Shown: positions 1 to 10,055, numbered from the stretch's first letter. The stretch: DNA of 15,846 bases from Gammaproteobacteria bacterium (GCA_023485185.1 JAMCZP010000120.1:1-15846); one strand, 5' to 3'. Numbers and translations are program-made. The notes: a model not told the origin generated them from the sequence alone.

Positions 1-643
1 CTAAGCGTTCAAAATCACCGCCGTAGGTTGCCATATGGTCAGCATCAATATTGGTAACAATTGACACCATCGGCTGTAAATGCAAAAACGAGGCGTCAGA
101 CTCATCGGCTTCAGCCACTAAATAATCACCTTCCCCCAAACGGGCATTGGCACCGGCGCTGGTTAACTTCCCGCCAATTACAAACGTAGGATCAAGCCCG
201 CCCTCAGCCAGCAGCGTAGCCGTTAAGCTGGTGGTGGTAGTCTTACCATGGGTACCGGCCACAGCAATACCATGCCGAAAACGCATTAGTTCAGCTAGCA
301 TTTCCGCGCGCCGAACCACTGGCACACGGTGCTCGTGCGCCCAGCGAATTTCAGGGTTTGTTTCATCAATGGCACTAGACACCACCACCACATCGGCACC
401 TTCCACATTGGCCTCGGCGTGACCGATTGCCACACACACGCCACACTGGCGCAACCGCTCGACCACGGAAGATGACTTCATATCACTACCGCTAACGGTA
501 TAACCTTGATTAGCGAGCACTTCCGCAATACCGCACATCCCTGCGCCACCAATACCGACAAAATGGATGCGCCGAATACGGCGCATACCAGGGCCCGTGG
601 TGCAGCCTCGTGGGGATGTCAAAGTTTGGTTTGAATCGGTCAC
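1..643 (-). CDS. murC: UDP-N-acetylmuramate--L-alanine ligase MurC, N-terminal part (runs off left edge)
   Basis: Cytoplasmic ATP-dependent ligase that adds L-Ala to UDP-MurNAc, the first step of the peptide stem. The first 214 codons are present; the C-terminal half lies outside the window. The Rossmann motif [10 protein letters not shown] is at about residues 27-36 and the ATP-binding loop GTHGKTTTT at about 129-137, followed by the NIDADH motif near the edge; all are MurC hallmarks. The chosen start is GTG at 643-641, overlapping the murG stop by 4 bases (GTGA), with TAGGAGA a good distance upstream. An in-frame ATG at 586 would remove 19 poorly conserved residues just before the Rossmann motif and is the alternative start, but has a less clear ribosome site. 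The gene is last in this part of the dcw operon; ddl and ftsQ would be expected next, outside the window. Confidence 0.95.
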   Translation of the reverse strand, partial: MTDSNQTLTSPRGCTTGPGMRRIRRIHFVGIGGAGMCGIAEVLANQGYTVSGSDMKSSSVVERLRQCGVCVAIGHAEANVEGADVVVVSSAIDETNPEIRWAHEHRVPVVRRAEMLAELMRFRHGIAVAGTHGKTTTTSLTATLLAEGGLDPTFVIGGKLTSAGANARLGEGDYLVAEADESDASFLHLQPMVSIVTNIDADHMATYGGDFERL

Positions 644-1737
644 GCAGTATCTCCTAACGGCACCATCGCCAAACACCCTTCAGCTAAGCGATCCGTCGCA
701 TCTAAATGCGCGGCTTGGCGCGCATTCGCTGCCATCGCTGCCAGGGTGTTAGGGACGAGCAATTCATTTAAAAATTCGGTTAAACGCTCAACGGTTAGCT
801 CAGATTGAACAACACACCGCGCAGCTCCTGCCTTGACCAATACCTGTGCATTGAGCCGCTGGTGATCGTCTACCGCAAACGGGAAAGGCACCAGCAATGA
901 GGGCTTGGCAGCCGCTGCCAGCTCAGCCACGGTTAGCGCACCAGCGCGACACACGACTAGATCTGCCCACTGATATGCAGCCGCCATATCTTCAATAAAG
1001 GGGCTCACCTCAGCCTCTACCCCACACTGTCGATAATTGGCAGCAGTAGCGACTTCGCGATCTTTGCCCGCTTGGTGGCGCACCGCTGGACGCTGATCAA
1101 CAGGCAGTGCGGCAAGCGCTGGCGGTAAGCGCTCATTAAGCGCAACTGCTCCTAGTGAACCGCCTACTACGAGAAGTTGAAGCGGTCGCGCAGCAAGCGT
1201 GACAGCATCGCGTGGGGTGCTGCCTAGCATGGCAATCTCGTTACGCACGGGGTTACCAATCACCTCCGCCCGCGTACCGAAAGCTTCAGGGAATGCGGCA
1301 TAAGTGCGTTTGGCAAGCCGTGACAAGACACGATTAGTAAGGCCTGCTACGGCATTCTGCTCATGAACAACCAAAGGAATGCGTGATAACCACGCCGCCA
1401 AGCCACCGGGGCCACTGGCAAAGCCACCTAAACCCACCACCACATGGGGCTTAAACTCACGAATAACCGCACGCGCCTGTAAAATCGCGCGCGAAAGATT
1501 TACCGGCGTCTTCAACCACCCCGCCAAGCCGTTACCACGCAACCCACTTACCGCTATAGTGTGCAGCGTAATGCCCGCCTCAGGCACCAAGCGATTTTCA
1601 ATCCCTCTAGGGCTTCCCAACCACTCAATGTCTACCTGCTGAGCTTGTAACGCCCTAGCAAGTGAAAGCGCTGGAAACACATGACCACCGGTGCCTCCCG
1701 CCATAATAAGAACCCGTCGGCGTGCGTTCGTTGTCAC
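640..1737 (-). CDS. murG: Undecaprenyldiphospho-muramoylpentapeptide beta-N-acetylglucosaminyltransferase MurG
   Basis: Peripheral inner-membrane GT28 glycosyltransferase that moves GlcNAc from UDP-GlcNAc to lipid I, giving lipid II. At 365 residues it is close to the E. coli protein (355). The N-terminal glycine-rich loop [12 protein letters not shown] is at residues 13-24 with His19, HEQNAVAG at 125-132, the second glycine loop GGSLGA at 192-197, and the donor-sugar motif [10 protein letters not shown] at 263-272 with Glu272, followed by HQRLNA at 292-297. The start is GTG at 1737 with CAGGAG upstream; no nearby ATG fits, since the next Met (residue 12) lies at the edge of the first glycine loop. 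It begins 21 bases after the ftsW stop, and its stop overlaps the murC start, so the two are probably translationally coupled. Confidence 0.97.
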   Translation of the reverse strand: MTTNARRRVLIMAGGTGGHVFPALSLARALQAQQVDIEWLGSPRGIENRLVPEAGITLHTIAVSGLRGNGLAGWLKTPVNLSRAILQARAVIREFKPHVVVGLGGFASGPGGLAAWLSRIPLVVHEQNAVAGLTNRVLSRLAKRTYAAFPEAFGTRAEVIGNPVRNEIAMLGSTPRDAVTLAARPLQLLVVGGSLGAVALNERLPPALAALPVDQRPAVRHQAGKDREVATAANYRQCGVEAEVSPFIEDMAAAYQWADLVVCRAGALTVAELAAAAKPSLLVPFPFAVDDHQRLNAQVLVKAGAARCVVQSELTVERLTEFLNELLVPNTLAAMAANARQAAHLDATDRLAEGCLAMVPLGDTA

Positions 1738-1758
1738 AATAAACTCCTGAGAATAGCG

Positions 1759-2940
1759 CTAAGACAAACGCGGCTCATGACGTGATTTATAAGGGGTGGA
1801 CGGACGACGTGGGCGGTGTCGCGTTTCGGCATCCGTGCGTAGCAGCAGCCCAATCATAATACCCGTTACCAACAAACTAGAGCCGCCATAGCTCATCAAT
1901 GGGAGTGTTAGGCCTTTGGTGGGCAGTAACCCCGAACTGACCGCCATGTTAATGAAGGCCTGAGCGGCAACAATAAAGCCAATGCCATAGCTCACGTAAG
2001 CGCCAAAAAGATGCCCTGCAAGCTCGGCACGCCGCCCCACCCACATTGCGCGAGCAATAAAAATGGTGAACAACAGCACGACAATAATCGCACCGATCAT
2101 GCCGAGTTCTTCGGCGATAACGGCAAAAATAAAGTCGGTATGCGCTTCAGGCAGGTAGTGTAGTTTCTGTACGCTATTACCCAGACCCGTCCCTGTTACA
2201 TGCCCTCGTCCAAAGGCAATGAGTGCTTGCGTTAACTGATAGCCTGTAGCGAACTGATCCGCCCATGGATCCAAAAAGCTCGTCCAGCGAGCTAAGCGAT
2301 AAGGTTCAATCACCACCATCATCACAGCGCCTGTACCCAGTACTCCACCACTACCCAATAGCAGCACTAACGACGCACCACTCATCATTAGCATACCAAT
2401 GACACAAACGGTAAAGACCACCATGCCACCGAAATCAGGGGCTAAAAAGAGCAGCCCTGCTGGTAAGGCCAGCACGGCCAAAGGACGCCACATGCTAAAC
2501 GCTCGACGACGCAGATCGTAAGCGAATCGCGACATAAATGCCGCCATATAAAATATCAGCCCAATTTTGGCAAACTCTGACACCTGTAAACTTGGCAATG
2601 GTCCAGGCAATGCAATCCAGCGCTTACTGCCGTTGACCTCTTGGCCAATCACCAGTACCAAAAAAAGCATGAAAATACTGGCAAGTAGAATCAACGCCGC
2701 GTTTTGCCGCCACGCTTCAAGCGGCACGCAGAGCATAAACAGGCATGCCATAATGGCAAGCACAAGAAAAACACCGTGTTGTCGGGAGTAATGGTAGGTA
2801 TCTTCCAGCAGGCCTATTGAGGCAGAGCTCACCATCACCCACCCTAAACCTGCTAGCGCAATTGATGCCATGACAAGCCAAATATCGCACGGCATATTAC
2901 GCGTGGTGAGCCCTTCGCGAAGGCGCTGAAGTCGGCTCAT
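1759..2940 (-). CDS. ftsW: Septal peptidoglycan glycosyltransferase FtsW (SEDS family)
   Basis: Polytopic inner-membrane SEDS polymerase that builds glycan strands from lipid II at the septum with FtsI. From the chosen start it has 393 residues with about ten hydrophobic segments. SEDS landmarks include NGSKRWI at 103-109, the segment FLDPWAD at 222-228, and GLGNSVQKLHYLPEAHTDF at 252-270, where Asp269 matches the proposed catalytic aspartate; GLLPTKGLTLPLMSYGGSS is at 337-355. I chose ATG at 2940 because it overlaps the murD stop as ATGA and follows AGGAGA; an in-frame ATG at 2982 would add 14 residues lying inside murD and is less likely. The basic C-terminal tail (residues 371-393) is cytoplasmic, as in other FtsW proteins, and could contact divisome partners, which is inference. 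Position between murD and murG is standard. Confidence 0.96.
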   Translation of the reverse strand: MSRLQRLREGLTTRNMPCDIWLVMASIALAGLGWVMVSSASIGLLEDTYHYSRQHGVFLVLAIMACLFMLCVPLEAWRQNAALILLASIFMLFLVLVIGQEVNGSKRWIALPGPLPSLQVSEFAKIGLIFYMAAFMSRFAYDLRRRAFSMWRPLAVLALPAGLLFLAPDFGGMVVFTVCVIGMLMMSGASLVLLLGSGGVLGTGAVMMVVIEPYRLARWTSFLDPWADQFATGYQLTQALIAFGRGHVTGTGLGNSVQKLHYLPEAHTDFIFAVIAEELGMIGAIIVVLLFTIFIARAMWVGRRAELAGHLFGAYVSYGIGFIVAAQAFINMAVSSGLLPTKGLTLPLMSYGGSSLLVTGIMIGLLLRTDAETRHRPRRPSTPYKSRHEPRLS

Positions 2941-4328
2941 CTTACTTCTCCTGCTGTCTGCTGTGCCATTTTCAGCACCCAACGGCGAAACACCTCACCG
3001 CGCTCTTGGTAATTGGCAAACTGATCTAGGCTTGCGCAGGCTGGGGATAGCAGCACACAGTCACCCGGCTGGGCGAGCTTGAAGGCGACTTGCATCGCCA
3101 GCGTTAAGTCTTCCACCTGCTGAATGCTCACGTGTTCAATTAATGCGTCTGCTAGCCTTGGCGCATCCAAGCCAAATAACAGTACATGACGGGCACACTG
3201 AGAAAGCGGCGGCGCGAGGGGCGAAAAATCGGCCCCTTTGCCGACCCCACCAGCCAACAAAATCAGACGCCCTTCCAGATTAGCGCCAATGCCATTAATG
3301 GCGGCCAGTGTAGCCCCAACATTCGTACCCTTACTGTCATTAACCCAGATAACGCCATTAATGCTGGCAATGACTTCGCTGCGGTGTACTAGGCCTTTAA
3401 ATTTACGCAGCACATTACACATTGATGTAGCGGCGAAACCCAGCGCTTGCCCCATCGCCAACGCGGCTAACGCATTTAAATAATTGTGCTGCCCAGCCAT
3501 CTTAAGCTCATCAATCGCAAGCCAAGGCTGCCCGCCCTGCATAAGCGTTAACTTATCGTTATAAGGAGCCAGACCCCACTCACTTTCATTGGTAGGGGTT
3601 TTAGAGGAGAAGTGAGCAACCTTTGCAACAGCTTGCTCAGGCCATGTAGAAGGGTCATCGGCATTAACAACGGCGCTTTGCGCGCCGTTAAAAATCTGCT
3701 GTTTGGCAGCACGGTAACCCTGCATATCACCATGCCGGTCAAGGTGATCTTCACTTAAGTTCAAGAACGCCGCACAGGCTGCCCCCAAGTTAGGGGTTGT
3801 CTCAAGTTGAAAGCTGGACAGCTCAAGAATATAGAGCTCAGCATCAGGCTGATCGGCTAACAAATCCAGCGCAGGCGTACCTAAATTACCACCAACAGCC
3901 GCGCGAATGCCTGCCGCAGCAGCCATGTCGCCAAGCAGCGTGGTGACCGTAGACTTGGCATTTGATCCGGTAATAGCCGCAATGGGAGCTTTGGCAGCGC
4001 GAGCAAACAGGGCAATCTCACCCACTACCATCGGTTCGCCGGTATCAACATTGACCTTATCAGCTAAGCCTTCTAACCCTGCCATACGAGGATCAAGACC
4101 CGGACTAATAACCACCTCTTTGATACCAGTAAGATCCAGTGATGTTAATGAACCACAGTGAATCTCAACGCCTGGATGAGCAGCACGAAAGTCTTCCAGC
4201 CCAGGGGGTACGGCGCGCGTATCCGCCACCATGTAGGGCACATTTAAATGGCTTAAATGGCGACAAATCGCACGGCCAGACAAGCCCAGCCCCACTACCA
4301 GCGTTAAACCTTTAGCTACTCGAACCAT
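2937..4328 (-). CDS. murD: UDP-N-acetylmuramoylalanine--D-glutamate ligase MurD
   Basis: Cytoplasmic Mur ligase that adds D-Glu to UDP-MurNAc-L-Ala. At 463 residues it is slightly longer than the E. coli enzyme (about 438). It has an N-terminal Rossmann-like UDP-binding domain (VVGLGLSG at 11-18, ADTR at 35-38), a central ATPase domain with loop GSNAKSTVTT at 121-130, GGNLGTPAL at 146-154, SEDHLDR at 192-198 and the probable carbamylated lysine Lys209 in YRAAK, and a C-terminal domain with NDSKGTNVG and LLSPACASLDQF. Two variations stand out: Ala124 replaces the usual second Gly of GxxGKS/T, and GGVGK stands where many family members have GGDGK. The first is, from memory, shared with Pseudomonas MurD, so the enzyme is very probably active. 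ATG at 4328 follows AAGGAG; a 58-base gap separates it from mraY. Confidence 0.96.
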   Translation of the reverse strand: MVRVAKGLTLVVGLGLSGRAICRHLSHLNVPYMVADTRAVPPGLEDFRAAHPGVEIHCGSLTSLDLTGIKEVVISPGLDPRMAGLEGLADKVNVDTGEPMVVGEIALFARAAKAPIAAITGSNAKSTVTTLLGDMAAAAGIRAAVGGNLGTPALDLLADQPDAELYILELSSFQLETTPNLGAACAAFLNLSEDHLDRHGDMQGYRAAKQQIFNGAQSAVVNADDPSTWPEQAVAKVAHFSSKTPTNESEWGLAPYNDKLTLMQGGQPWLAIDELKMAGQHNYLNALAALAMGQALGFAATSMCNVLRKFKGLVHRSEVIASINGVIWVNDSKGTNVGATLAAINGIGANLEGRLILLAGGVGKGADFSPLAPPLSQCARHVLLFGLDAPRLADALIEHVSIQQVEDLTLAMQVAFKLAQPGDCVLLSPACASLDQFANYQERGEVFRRWVLKMAQQTAGEVR

Positions 4329-4386
4329 GACAGGCTCCTTATCGCATCACGCCACGGCTAACGAAGCGCACTCACGACCATGTGCA

Positions 4387-5469
4387 TTAACGAATTTTGA
4401 GCGTCGCAAGGCCGAGCAGCACCAGTACTACGGTAATGATCCAAAAACGTACGATAACCCGCGGCTCAGGCCAGCCTTTTAATTCATAGTGGTGGTGTAA
4501 GGGCGCCATACGGAAGATGCGTCGGCCGGTGAGCTTGTATGAGCCCACTTGCAGGATCACGGAGACCGTTTCCAGAACAAAAATACCACCCATAATAAAC
4601 AACACGATCTCCTGGCGAACAATCACCGCGACGACGCCTAGCGCTGCGCCTAACGCCAGTGCCCCCACATCGCCCATAAAGACTTGCGCCGGATAAGTGT
4701 TAAACCATAAAAAACCCAGACCCGCGCCAGCGATAGTGGCACAGAAAATAGCTAATTCGCCCGTGCCAGCAATAAACGGGATATGCAGGTATTCAGCAAA
4801 AACGACATTGCCACTAGCATAGGCAAATACCGACAGTCCCATAGCTACTAATACGGTGGGCATAATCGCCAGCCCATCAAGACCATCGGTTAAATTAACC
4901 GCATTTGAGCTACCCACGATCACAAAGTAGGTAAGTACGATATAAAAGACACCAAGTGGTAGCGCAATATCCTTGAACAAGGGCACCAATAAGCTGGTTT
5001 CTACCGGCGTCGAAGCTGTGAAATAGAGTAGTAAAGCGGCACCTAGCCCCACCACTGATTGCCAAAAATACTTCCATCTGGCAGGTAAGCCGCGAGGATT
5101 TTTCTCAACCACTTTGCGGTAATCATCAACCCACCCAATCGCGCCAAAGCCCAACGTAACGCCAAGCACTATCCATATATAAAGATTGGTTAAGTCTCCC
5201 CATAGCAACGTACTAATGGCAATCGCCAGCAGTATCATTGCCCCACCCATGGTGGGAGTACCCGCTTTAGAAAGGTGAGATTGAGGGCCATCATCGCGCA
5301 CGGCTTGACCGATTTGACCTTCAACTAAGCGCCTGATCATCCATGGTCCCAACCAAAGACAGAGCATTAATGAAGTCAGTGCACCTAAAATCACGCGAAG
5401 CGTTAAATAATTAACAACCTGAAAAGCAGATTGGTACTGCGACAGAAAATTCGCCAAGTGAAGTAACAT
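4387..5469 (-). CDS. mraY: Phospho-N-acetylmuramoyl-pentapeptide-transferase MraY
   Basis: Integral inner-membrane enzyme that transfers phospho-MurNAc-pentapeptide from UDP to undecaprenyl phosphate, making lipid I. At 360 residues it equals the E. coli length. Sequence shows about ten membrane segments and every expected polar loop: the DDGPQSH motif at 59-65, TPTMGG at 71-76, the aspartate pair Asp115-Asp116 in [16 protein letters not shown] at 192-201, [10 protein letters not shown] at 265-274 with Asp267, and the histidine cluster [11 protein letters not shown] at 323-333. It starts with ATG 9 bases after the murF stop; the AAGG next to the murF stop codon is the only ribosome-site candidate, at a rather long spacing, so translation may depend on ribosomes leaving murF. 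Confidence 0.97.
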   Translation of the reverse strand: MLLHLANFLSQYQSAFQVVNYLTLRVILGALTSLMLCLWLGPWMIRRLVEGQIGQAVRDDGPQSHLSKAGTPTMGGAMILLAIAISTLLWGDLTNLYIWIVLGVTLGFGAIGWVDDYRKVVEKNPRGLPARWKYFWQSVVGLGAALLLYFTASTPVETSLLVPLFKDIALPLGVFYIVLTYFVIVGSSNAVNLTDGLDGLAIMPTVLVAMGLSVFAYASGNVVFAEYLHIPFIAGTGELAIFCATIAGAGLGFLWFNTYPAQVFMGDVGALALGAALGVVAVIVRQEIVLFIMGGIFVLETVSVILQVGSYKLTGRRIFRMAPLHHHYELKGWPEPRVIVRFWIITVVLVLLGLATLKIR

Positions 5470-5478
5470 GAACGGCGT

Positions 5479-6837
5479 TTACCTTATTTCATCCGAACGC
5501 AGCGCATCGACAAGGTGTTCCATGCCAGCACTGCGCGATCCTTTCACCAGTAAAGTGGTGTTAGGCGGCAAAGTATTAGTGACATGACGCGTTAGCGCCT
5601 CGTGATCGTTAAAATGCAGCCCACGACCAAAAGCTTCGCTAGCAGCGCGTGCAGCGTCTCCCAGCGTCAAAAATTCATCTATTCCAAGCGCTGCGGCATA
5701 GCGGCCAATGTCAGCATGTAGGGCAGCCGAGTCGTTTCCCAGCTCCCCCATCGCCCCCAATGCACACCAGCGCGGTGCCGGAAAGCTTGCCAAGGTATCT
5801 AGAGCGGCTTTGACTGCGCCAGGGTTAGCATTATAGGTATCATCAAGTAGGCTGGCACCTCGCACACCGGGCACCACCGTTAACCTGCCTGACAACATTT
5901 TCAGCGATTGTAGCCCCGTAATGACCTGCTCAGCACACACACCTAAAGTCAGCGCTGCCGCAGCAGCTGCCAGCGCATTGCAAACGTTATGTTTACCTAG
6001 CAGCGGCAAACGTACATGACCTAACGCCCGGCCATGCTGCAGCAGGGTGAAAGCATAACGCCCTTGATGATCACAAGAAAGCGCTGACGCGCTCACATCC
6101 GCATTGGGATGCAAACCAAAGCTAACAATACGGTGTTGTCGCGCAAAAGCGGCCCAAAAAGAGAAGTAATGATCATCGCGATTCAGTATGGCCGTACCAC
6201 CCTCACCAAGCCCTACTAGTATTTCACTTTTTGCCTGGGCGATTTGTCCCATACCGCCAAACTCACCGACATGGGCACCGGTCACGTTGGTAATAATGGC
6301 AATATCGGGCTTAGCCAAGTGAGTCGTCCAGGCAATCTCACCTAAATGATTTGCCCCTAGCTCTACGACAGCGGCTTGATGGTGTTGCCTCAGCGCCAGC
6401 AACGTAAGCGGTGCACCAATATCATTATTTAAATTGCCCTGGGTGGCTAACACATCGCCCAAAGGCGCAAGGAGCGCGGCACACATCTCCTTCACCGTAG
6501 TTTTACCGCTATTACCAGTGACGGCGACGACGGGGCCTTTCCATCTCTGGCGCTGCGCGCCTGACAACAGACCCAAGGCAAGGCGAGTATCCGGGCAAAT
6601 CAGCTGCGGTAAACAGCACTCTGTGGCTGTCTCGACTAACGCCGCCGCTGCCCCCTGCGAATGGGCGCTTCCAATAAAATCATGGCCGTCAAAGCGCGGC
6701 CCTTTTAAGGCGATGAATAAGCATCCTGGCACTATTTTTCGAGTATCGGTCACTACTTCGGTTATCGGTAACTCGGCACTTTCCAGCGGCACTTCAATAC
6801 CCAGGGCGGTTGCCACCTGACTTAATGTCCACTCCAT
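5479..6837 (-). CDS. murF: UDP-N-acetylmuramoyl-tripeptide--D-alanyl-D-alanine ligase MurF
   Basis: Cytoplasmic ligase that adds D-Ala-D-Ala to complete the UDP-MurNAc-pentapeptide. From the chosen ATG it is 452 residues, the same as E. coli. Visible landmarks are VTDTRK at 29-34, LKGPRFDGHDF at 44-54, the ATP-binding loop VTGNSGKTTVKEM at 106-118, GNLNNDIGAPLTL at 134-146, ELGANHLGEI at 159-168, and a C-terminal domain with LDDTYNANPGAV and VKGSRSAGME. ATG at 6837-6835 shares its A with the murE stop (TGATG), and CGGAG lies upstream. An in-frame TTG just before it (6840) is possible but would only add one residue. Close murE-murF coupling is the normal dcw arrangement. Confidence 0.96.
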   Translation of the reverse strand: MEWTLSQVATALGIEVPLESAELPITEVVTDTRKIVPGCLFIALKGPRFDGHDFIGSAHSQGAAAALVETATECCLPQLICPDTRLALGLLSGAQRQRWKGPVVAVTGNSGKTTVKEMCAALLAPLGDVLATQGNLNNDIGAPLTLLALRQHHQAAVVELGANHLGEIAWTTHLAKPDIAIITNVTGAHVGEFGGMGQIAQAKSEILVGLGEGGTAILNRDDHYFSFWAAFARQHRIVSFGLHPNADVSASALSCDHQGRYAFTLLQHGRALGHVRLPLLGKHNVCNALAAAAAALTLGVCAEQVITGLQSLKMLSGRLTVVPGVRGASLLDDTYNANPGAVKAALDTLASFPAPRWCALGAMGELGNDSAALHADIGRYAAALGIDEFLTLGDAARAASEAFGRGLHFNDHEALTRHVTNTLPPNTTLLVKGSRSAGMEHLVDALRSDEIR

Positions 6838-8330
6838 CAATGGGCGCTCCGAATAGCAAACGCGCGCTGAATCTCATCACTATCGGCGTAGGGGTGGCGC
6901 ACGCCGTTGATTTCCTGATAAGCCTCATGGCCTTTCCCGGCAACCAAAACCACATCCTGATCGGAGGCTTGGCTAATAGCAGATGCTATGGCCTCGCGGC
7001 GACTGCCTATTTCGATGGGCCGTGCTGCGTTCGAAAAGCCAGCCAATATCTGCTGACGTATCTGCCCAGCAGGCTCATGGCGCGGGTTATCATCCGTTAC
7101 CACGATATAATCGGCTAACCGTTCAGCCGCTTTAGCCATCTCGGCTCGCTTACCCGTGTCGCGCTCGCCTCCACAGCCAAACACGCACCATAGCTTGCCA
7201 GCATCGCCTAGATGCGCTCGTAACGCCTGCAAAGCACTGTGCAACGCATCCGGCGTGTGGGCATAATCCACCACTACGCTTGGAGTATCCACATCGCGGT
7301 AGAGCTCCATACGCCCCGATACGGGCGTTAACGAAGAAGCCGCTTCAAACAGAGCATCAAGCGGTTCGCCTAACCCATAGAGCACGGCCATCGCCAACAG
7401 CACATTGTCTAAGTTAAAGCGCCCCATGAGGCTCAAAGAGAGCATTTTCTCACCGTCTGGGGTGGCAATCATCGCTTGCTGCCCATGCTCAAATGCCTGC
7501 CAATCCATTACCCGCAATGTCACTGCTTCATCCTGACCAGTAGCTAGGACACGCACGGTAGAACCGCAGCCTGCCAGCATTAGCCGTGCCAGTGGATCGT
7601 CGCCATTTACCACTGCCAAACTAAGCGCCGATCGACGAAACAGCTTTGCTTTTGCAGCAGCATAAGCGGCCATACTGCCGTGGTAGTCCAGGTGGTCGCG
7701 GGTAAGGTTGGTAAATACCCCCACCGTAACGTTAACGGCTTCCAGCCGGTGCTGGTCTAACGCATGGGATGACGCCTCTAACGCGACGCGCTTAATGCCC
7801 TGCTGCGCAAGCTTCCCTAAGGTTGCTTGCAGGGCCAGCGGACCTGGCGTCGTTAAACCAGTATCTACAAGCCTACCAGGGCGCCCCACACCCAAGGTTC
7901 CGATCACGCCCGCCGGTGTTCCCAGAGCCTCACTTAGGGCGGCAAGATAATGTGTTACCGAGCTTTTTCCGTTAGTACCTGTAACAGCGATAACCTCAAG
8001 ATCACGCGGCACCTTAAACAGAGCGTGCCCCAACTCTCCCAAGCGCATCGAAAGATGCGGTAGTTGAAGCACCCGCCCCTCCAACTGAACATCGCCGTGC
8101 CCACCCTGAGCCAATACAAGTGCAACACCCGCCTCAAGCGCTTGCGCAATATAGTCACGACCATCACGCTGAGTACCAGGCACAGCCACGAAGACGTCGC
8201 CTGCTGCTAACTCACGGGAATCTGTTTTAATACGAACATGTTCCGGCAGTTTGGGCAGGTCATCCGGTAGTGGTGTTTTTGGCCATACTTGCGCGAGCGC
8301 CGCTAACACATCGCTTGGACTCAGCGTCAT
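6837..8330 (-). CDS. murE: UDP-N-acetylmuramoyl-L-alanyl-D-glutamate--2,6-diaminopimelate ligase MurE
   Basis: Cytoplasmic ligase that adds the third stem amino acid. At 497 residues it matches the family (E. coli 495). KTDSREL is at 35-41, the ATP loop VTGTNGKSSVTH at 116-127, TTPGP at 160-164, EASSHALDQHR at 185-195, NLTRDHLDYHG at 208-218, the probable carbamylated Lys227 in YAAAK, VDYAHTPD at 354-361 and GCGGERDTGKR at 385-395. The substrate signature DNPR at 414-417 is the meso-diaminopimelate type rather than the L-lysine DDPN type, so the wall is the usual Gram-negative DAP type. ATG at 8330 follows AGGAGA at good spacing and is 18 bases after the ftsI stop. Confidence 0.97.
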   Translation of the reverse strand: MTLSPSDVLAALAQVWPKTPLPDDLPKLPEHVRIKTDSRELAAGDVFVAVPGTQRDGRDYIAQALEAGVALVLAQGGHGDVQLEGRVLQLPHLSMRLGELGHALFKVPRDLEVIAVTGTNGKSSVTHYLAALSEALGTPAGVIGTLGVGRPGRLVDTGLTTPGPLALQATLGKLAQQGIKRVALEASSHALDQHRLEAVNVTVGVFTNLTRDHLDYHGSMAAYAAAKAKLFRRSALSLAVVNGDDPLARLMLAGCGSTVRVLATGQDEAVTLRVMDWQAFEHGQQAMIATPDGEKMLSLSLMGRFNLDNVLLAMAVLYGLGEPLDALFEAASSLTPVSGRMELYRDVDTPSVVVDYAHTPDALHSALQALRAHLGDAGKLWCVFGCGGERDTGKRAEMAKAAERLADYIVVTDDNPRHEPAGQIRQQILAGFSNAARPIEIGSRREAIASAISQASDQDVVLVAGKGHEAYQEINGVRHPYADSDEIQRAFAIRSAH

Positions 8331-8348
8331 GAAGTCTCCTTAAAAAAG

Positions 8349-10055
8349 CTACTCCGCCTCGTGATCTGGCGGTACATCTAATAAGCGCAAGGCATTCCCT
8401 GTCACACTGGAAAAAACCGGTGCGGCAACAGCACCGCCGTAGAACTCCCCCGCCTTGGGGTGATCAATCATGACGACGGTAACAATACGCGGATCAGAAA
8501 TAGGCGCAATGCCCGCAAACACACTGCGGTATGCATCGGTGGTGTAGCCTTGCAGCCCGGTTTTGCGCACCGTGCCCGTTTTACCGCCCACGCGATACCC
8601 CTCAACCCGCGCACGACGCCCACCGGTATAAGCCGCCACGGACGTTTCTAAGACATTCAGCAAATCATTAGCCACGGTAGGCGAGATGGCAGGTATCCCG
8701 GTGGGCGGCTCAGAAAGGCGCAGCAATGAAGGCTGCAAGCGCTCGCCGTTGTTGGCTATTGCAGTATACGCACTCGCTATTTGAACCGCCGACGCTGACA
8801 AACCGTAGCCATAAGAGAGCGCAGCGCGCTCGCTGCGCGACCAGCGTACAGGCGCAGGCAAGCTACCCGTCGACTCACCCGGAAAACCGGTACCTGGCGC
8901 TTGGCCTAGGCCCAATTGATTATATTTTTCCCAAATCGCGGTATCGGTCAGTTGTAGCGCCAAGCGTGACATACCGATATTTGAAGACTTCTCCAAAATG
9001 CCGGCTAAATCCAACTGCCCATAGTCACGGAAGTCGCGAATGGTAAACTGGTCTATGCGCATCCAGCCTGGTGAGGTATTGACCACTACATCGCGATCAA
9101 CAACGCCACTTTCCAGAATGGCGGCCATAGCTAGCGGTTTCATCACCGACCCAGGTTCAAACACATCAACCAGCGCCTGGTTGCGTAGCCCGCGTGGGTC
9201 GAGCCCTGCGCGATTATTAGGGTTATAAGAAGGCAAATTGGCCATCGCTAACACCTCACCAGTGCGCGCATCCATCATGACCAGCACGCCACCATCAGCC
9301 TCATGCTCCGCCACCGCAGCGCGTAGCTCACGATACGCCATATATTGAATGCGCTGGTCGATCGCCAGGGTTAACTCGCCCCCTGGCTGGGCATCTCTGA
9401 TCACACCGAGTTCACGGACCAAACGACCACGACGATCATTAATAACGCGACGCTGCCCCGGGTGCCCCGCTAAGTAAGGCTGATAAGAGAGCTCCAAGCC
9501 TTCCTGACCAATATCATCCACATTGGTTACCCCCAATAGCTGGGCGGCAACTTCTCCGGCAGGATAATAACGTTTGTATTCACGCTGAGGATAAACCCCC
9601 GGGGTACGTAAATTAAGAATCTGCTGAGCTGCCGCGGGCGTCATTTGGCGCCGCAGATACATAAATTCACGCTCGCTAAAGCGCGCTACCCGTGACTCAA
9701 AGTCATCGAGGGTCATTCCTAACGCCTGGGCAAGGACTATGCGCTGGATAGCATCGTCTGGTAACTCTTGAGGATTTGCCCACAGAGTGACGACGGGCGT
9801 TGAAATCGCCAGAGGCTCGCCATTGCGGTCGGTGATCATGCCGCGGTGGGCTGGAATCGCCTCGTGGCGCAGGGTCCGGGCATCACCCTGGCTTTGTAGA
9901 AAGGGGCGGTCAATAACCTGTAAAAGCGTAATGCGGCCTATTAAAATAGCCGACGCCAAACCAATGGCGAGCAAAATAAAGAAAAACCGACCACCGCCTA
10001 ACGGGGGTGCAATCGGCTGCTGACGCGAGGTACCTCCTCGACGCTCACTCCTCAT
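8349..10055 (-). CDS. ftsI: Septal peptidoglycan transpeptidase FtsI (PBP3)
   Basis: Class B penicillin-binding protein that crosslinks septal peptidoglycan and works in complex with FtsW. It has 568 residues against 588 in E. coli. It shows a short basic cytoplasmic tail, one membrane anchor at about 24-46, the dimerisation/pedestal domain starting with HRGMITDRNGEPLA at 70-83, and a transpeptidase domain with the active-site SVMK at 303-306 (nucleophile Ser303), SSN at 357-359 and KTGT at 492-495. These positions almost coincide with E. coli Ser307, Ser359 and Lys494. The ATG at 10055 overlaps the ftsL stop as ATGA, in keeping with matched synthesis of FtsL and FtsI, and the ribosome-site candidate GAGG lies in the end of ftsL. 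Confidence 0.97.
   Translation of the reverse strand: MRSERRGGTSRQQPIAPPLGGGRFFFILLAIGLASAILIGRITLLQVIDRPFLQSQGDARTLRHEAIPAHRGMITDRNGEPLAISTPVVTLWANPQELPDDAIQRIVLAQALGMTLDDFESRVARFSEREFMYLRRQMTPAAAQQILNLRTPGVYPQREYKRYYPAGEVAAQLLGVTNVDDIGQEGLELSYQPYLAGHPGQRRVINDRRGRLVRELGVIRDAQPGGELTLAIDQRIQYMAYRELRAAVAEHEADGGVLVMMDARTGEVLAMANLPSYNPNNRAGLDPRGLRNQALVDVFEPGSVMKPLAMAAILESGVVDRDVVVNTSPGWMRIDQFTIRDFRDYGQLDLAGILEKSSNIGMSRLALQLTDTAIWEKYNQLGLGQAPGTGFPGESTGSLPAPVRWSRSERAALSYGYGLSASAVQIASAYTAIANNGERLQPSLLRLSEPPTGIPAISPTVANDLLNVLETSVAAYTGGRRARVEGYRVGGKTGTVRKTGLQGYTTDAYRSVFAGIAPISDPRIVTVVMIDHPKAGEFYGGAVAAPVFSSVTGNALRLLDVPPDHEAE

Noticed and set aside
147..422. Plus-strand reading frame opposite murC, and similar frames opposite murG, ftsW, murD, murF, murE and ftsI
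   Set aside because: They are antisense to well-conserved genes, have no ribosome sites or recognisable domains, and have compositions expected of shadow frames.
2941..2982. 14-residue N-terminal extension of FtsW
   Set aside because: The segment lies within murD; the ATGA junction and AGGAGA support the start at 2940.
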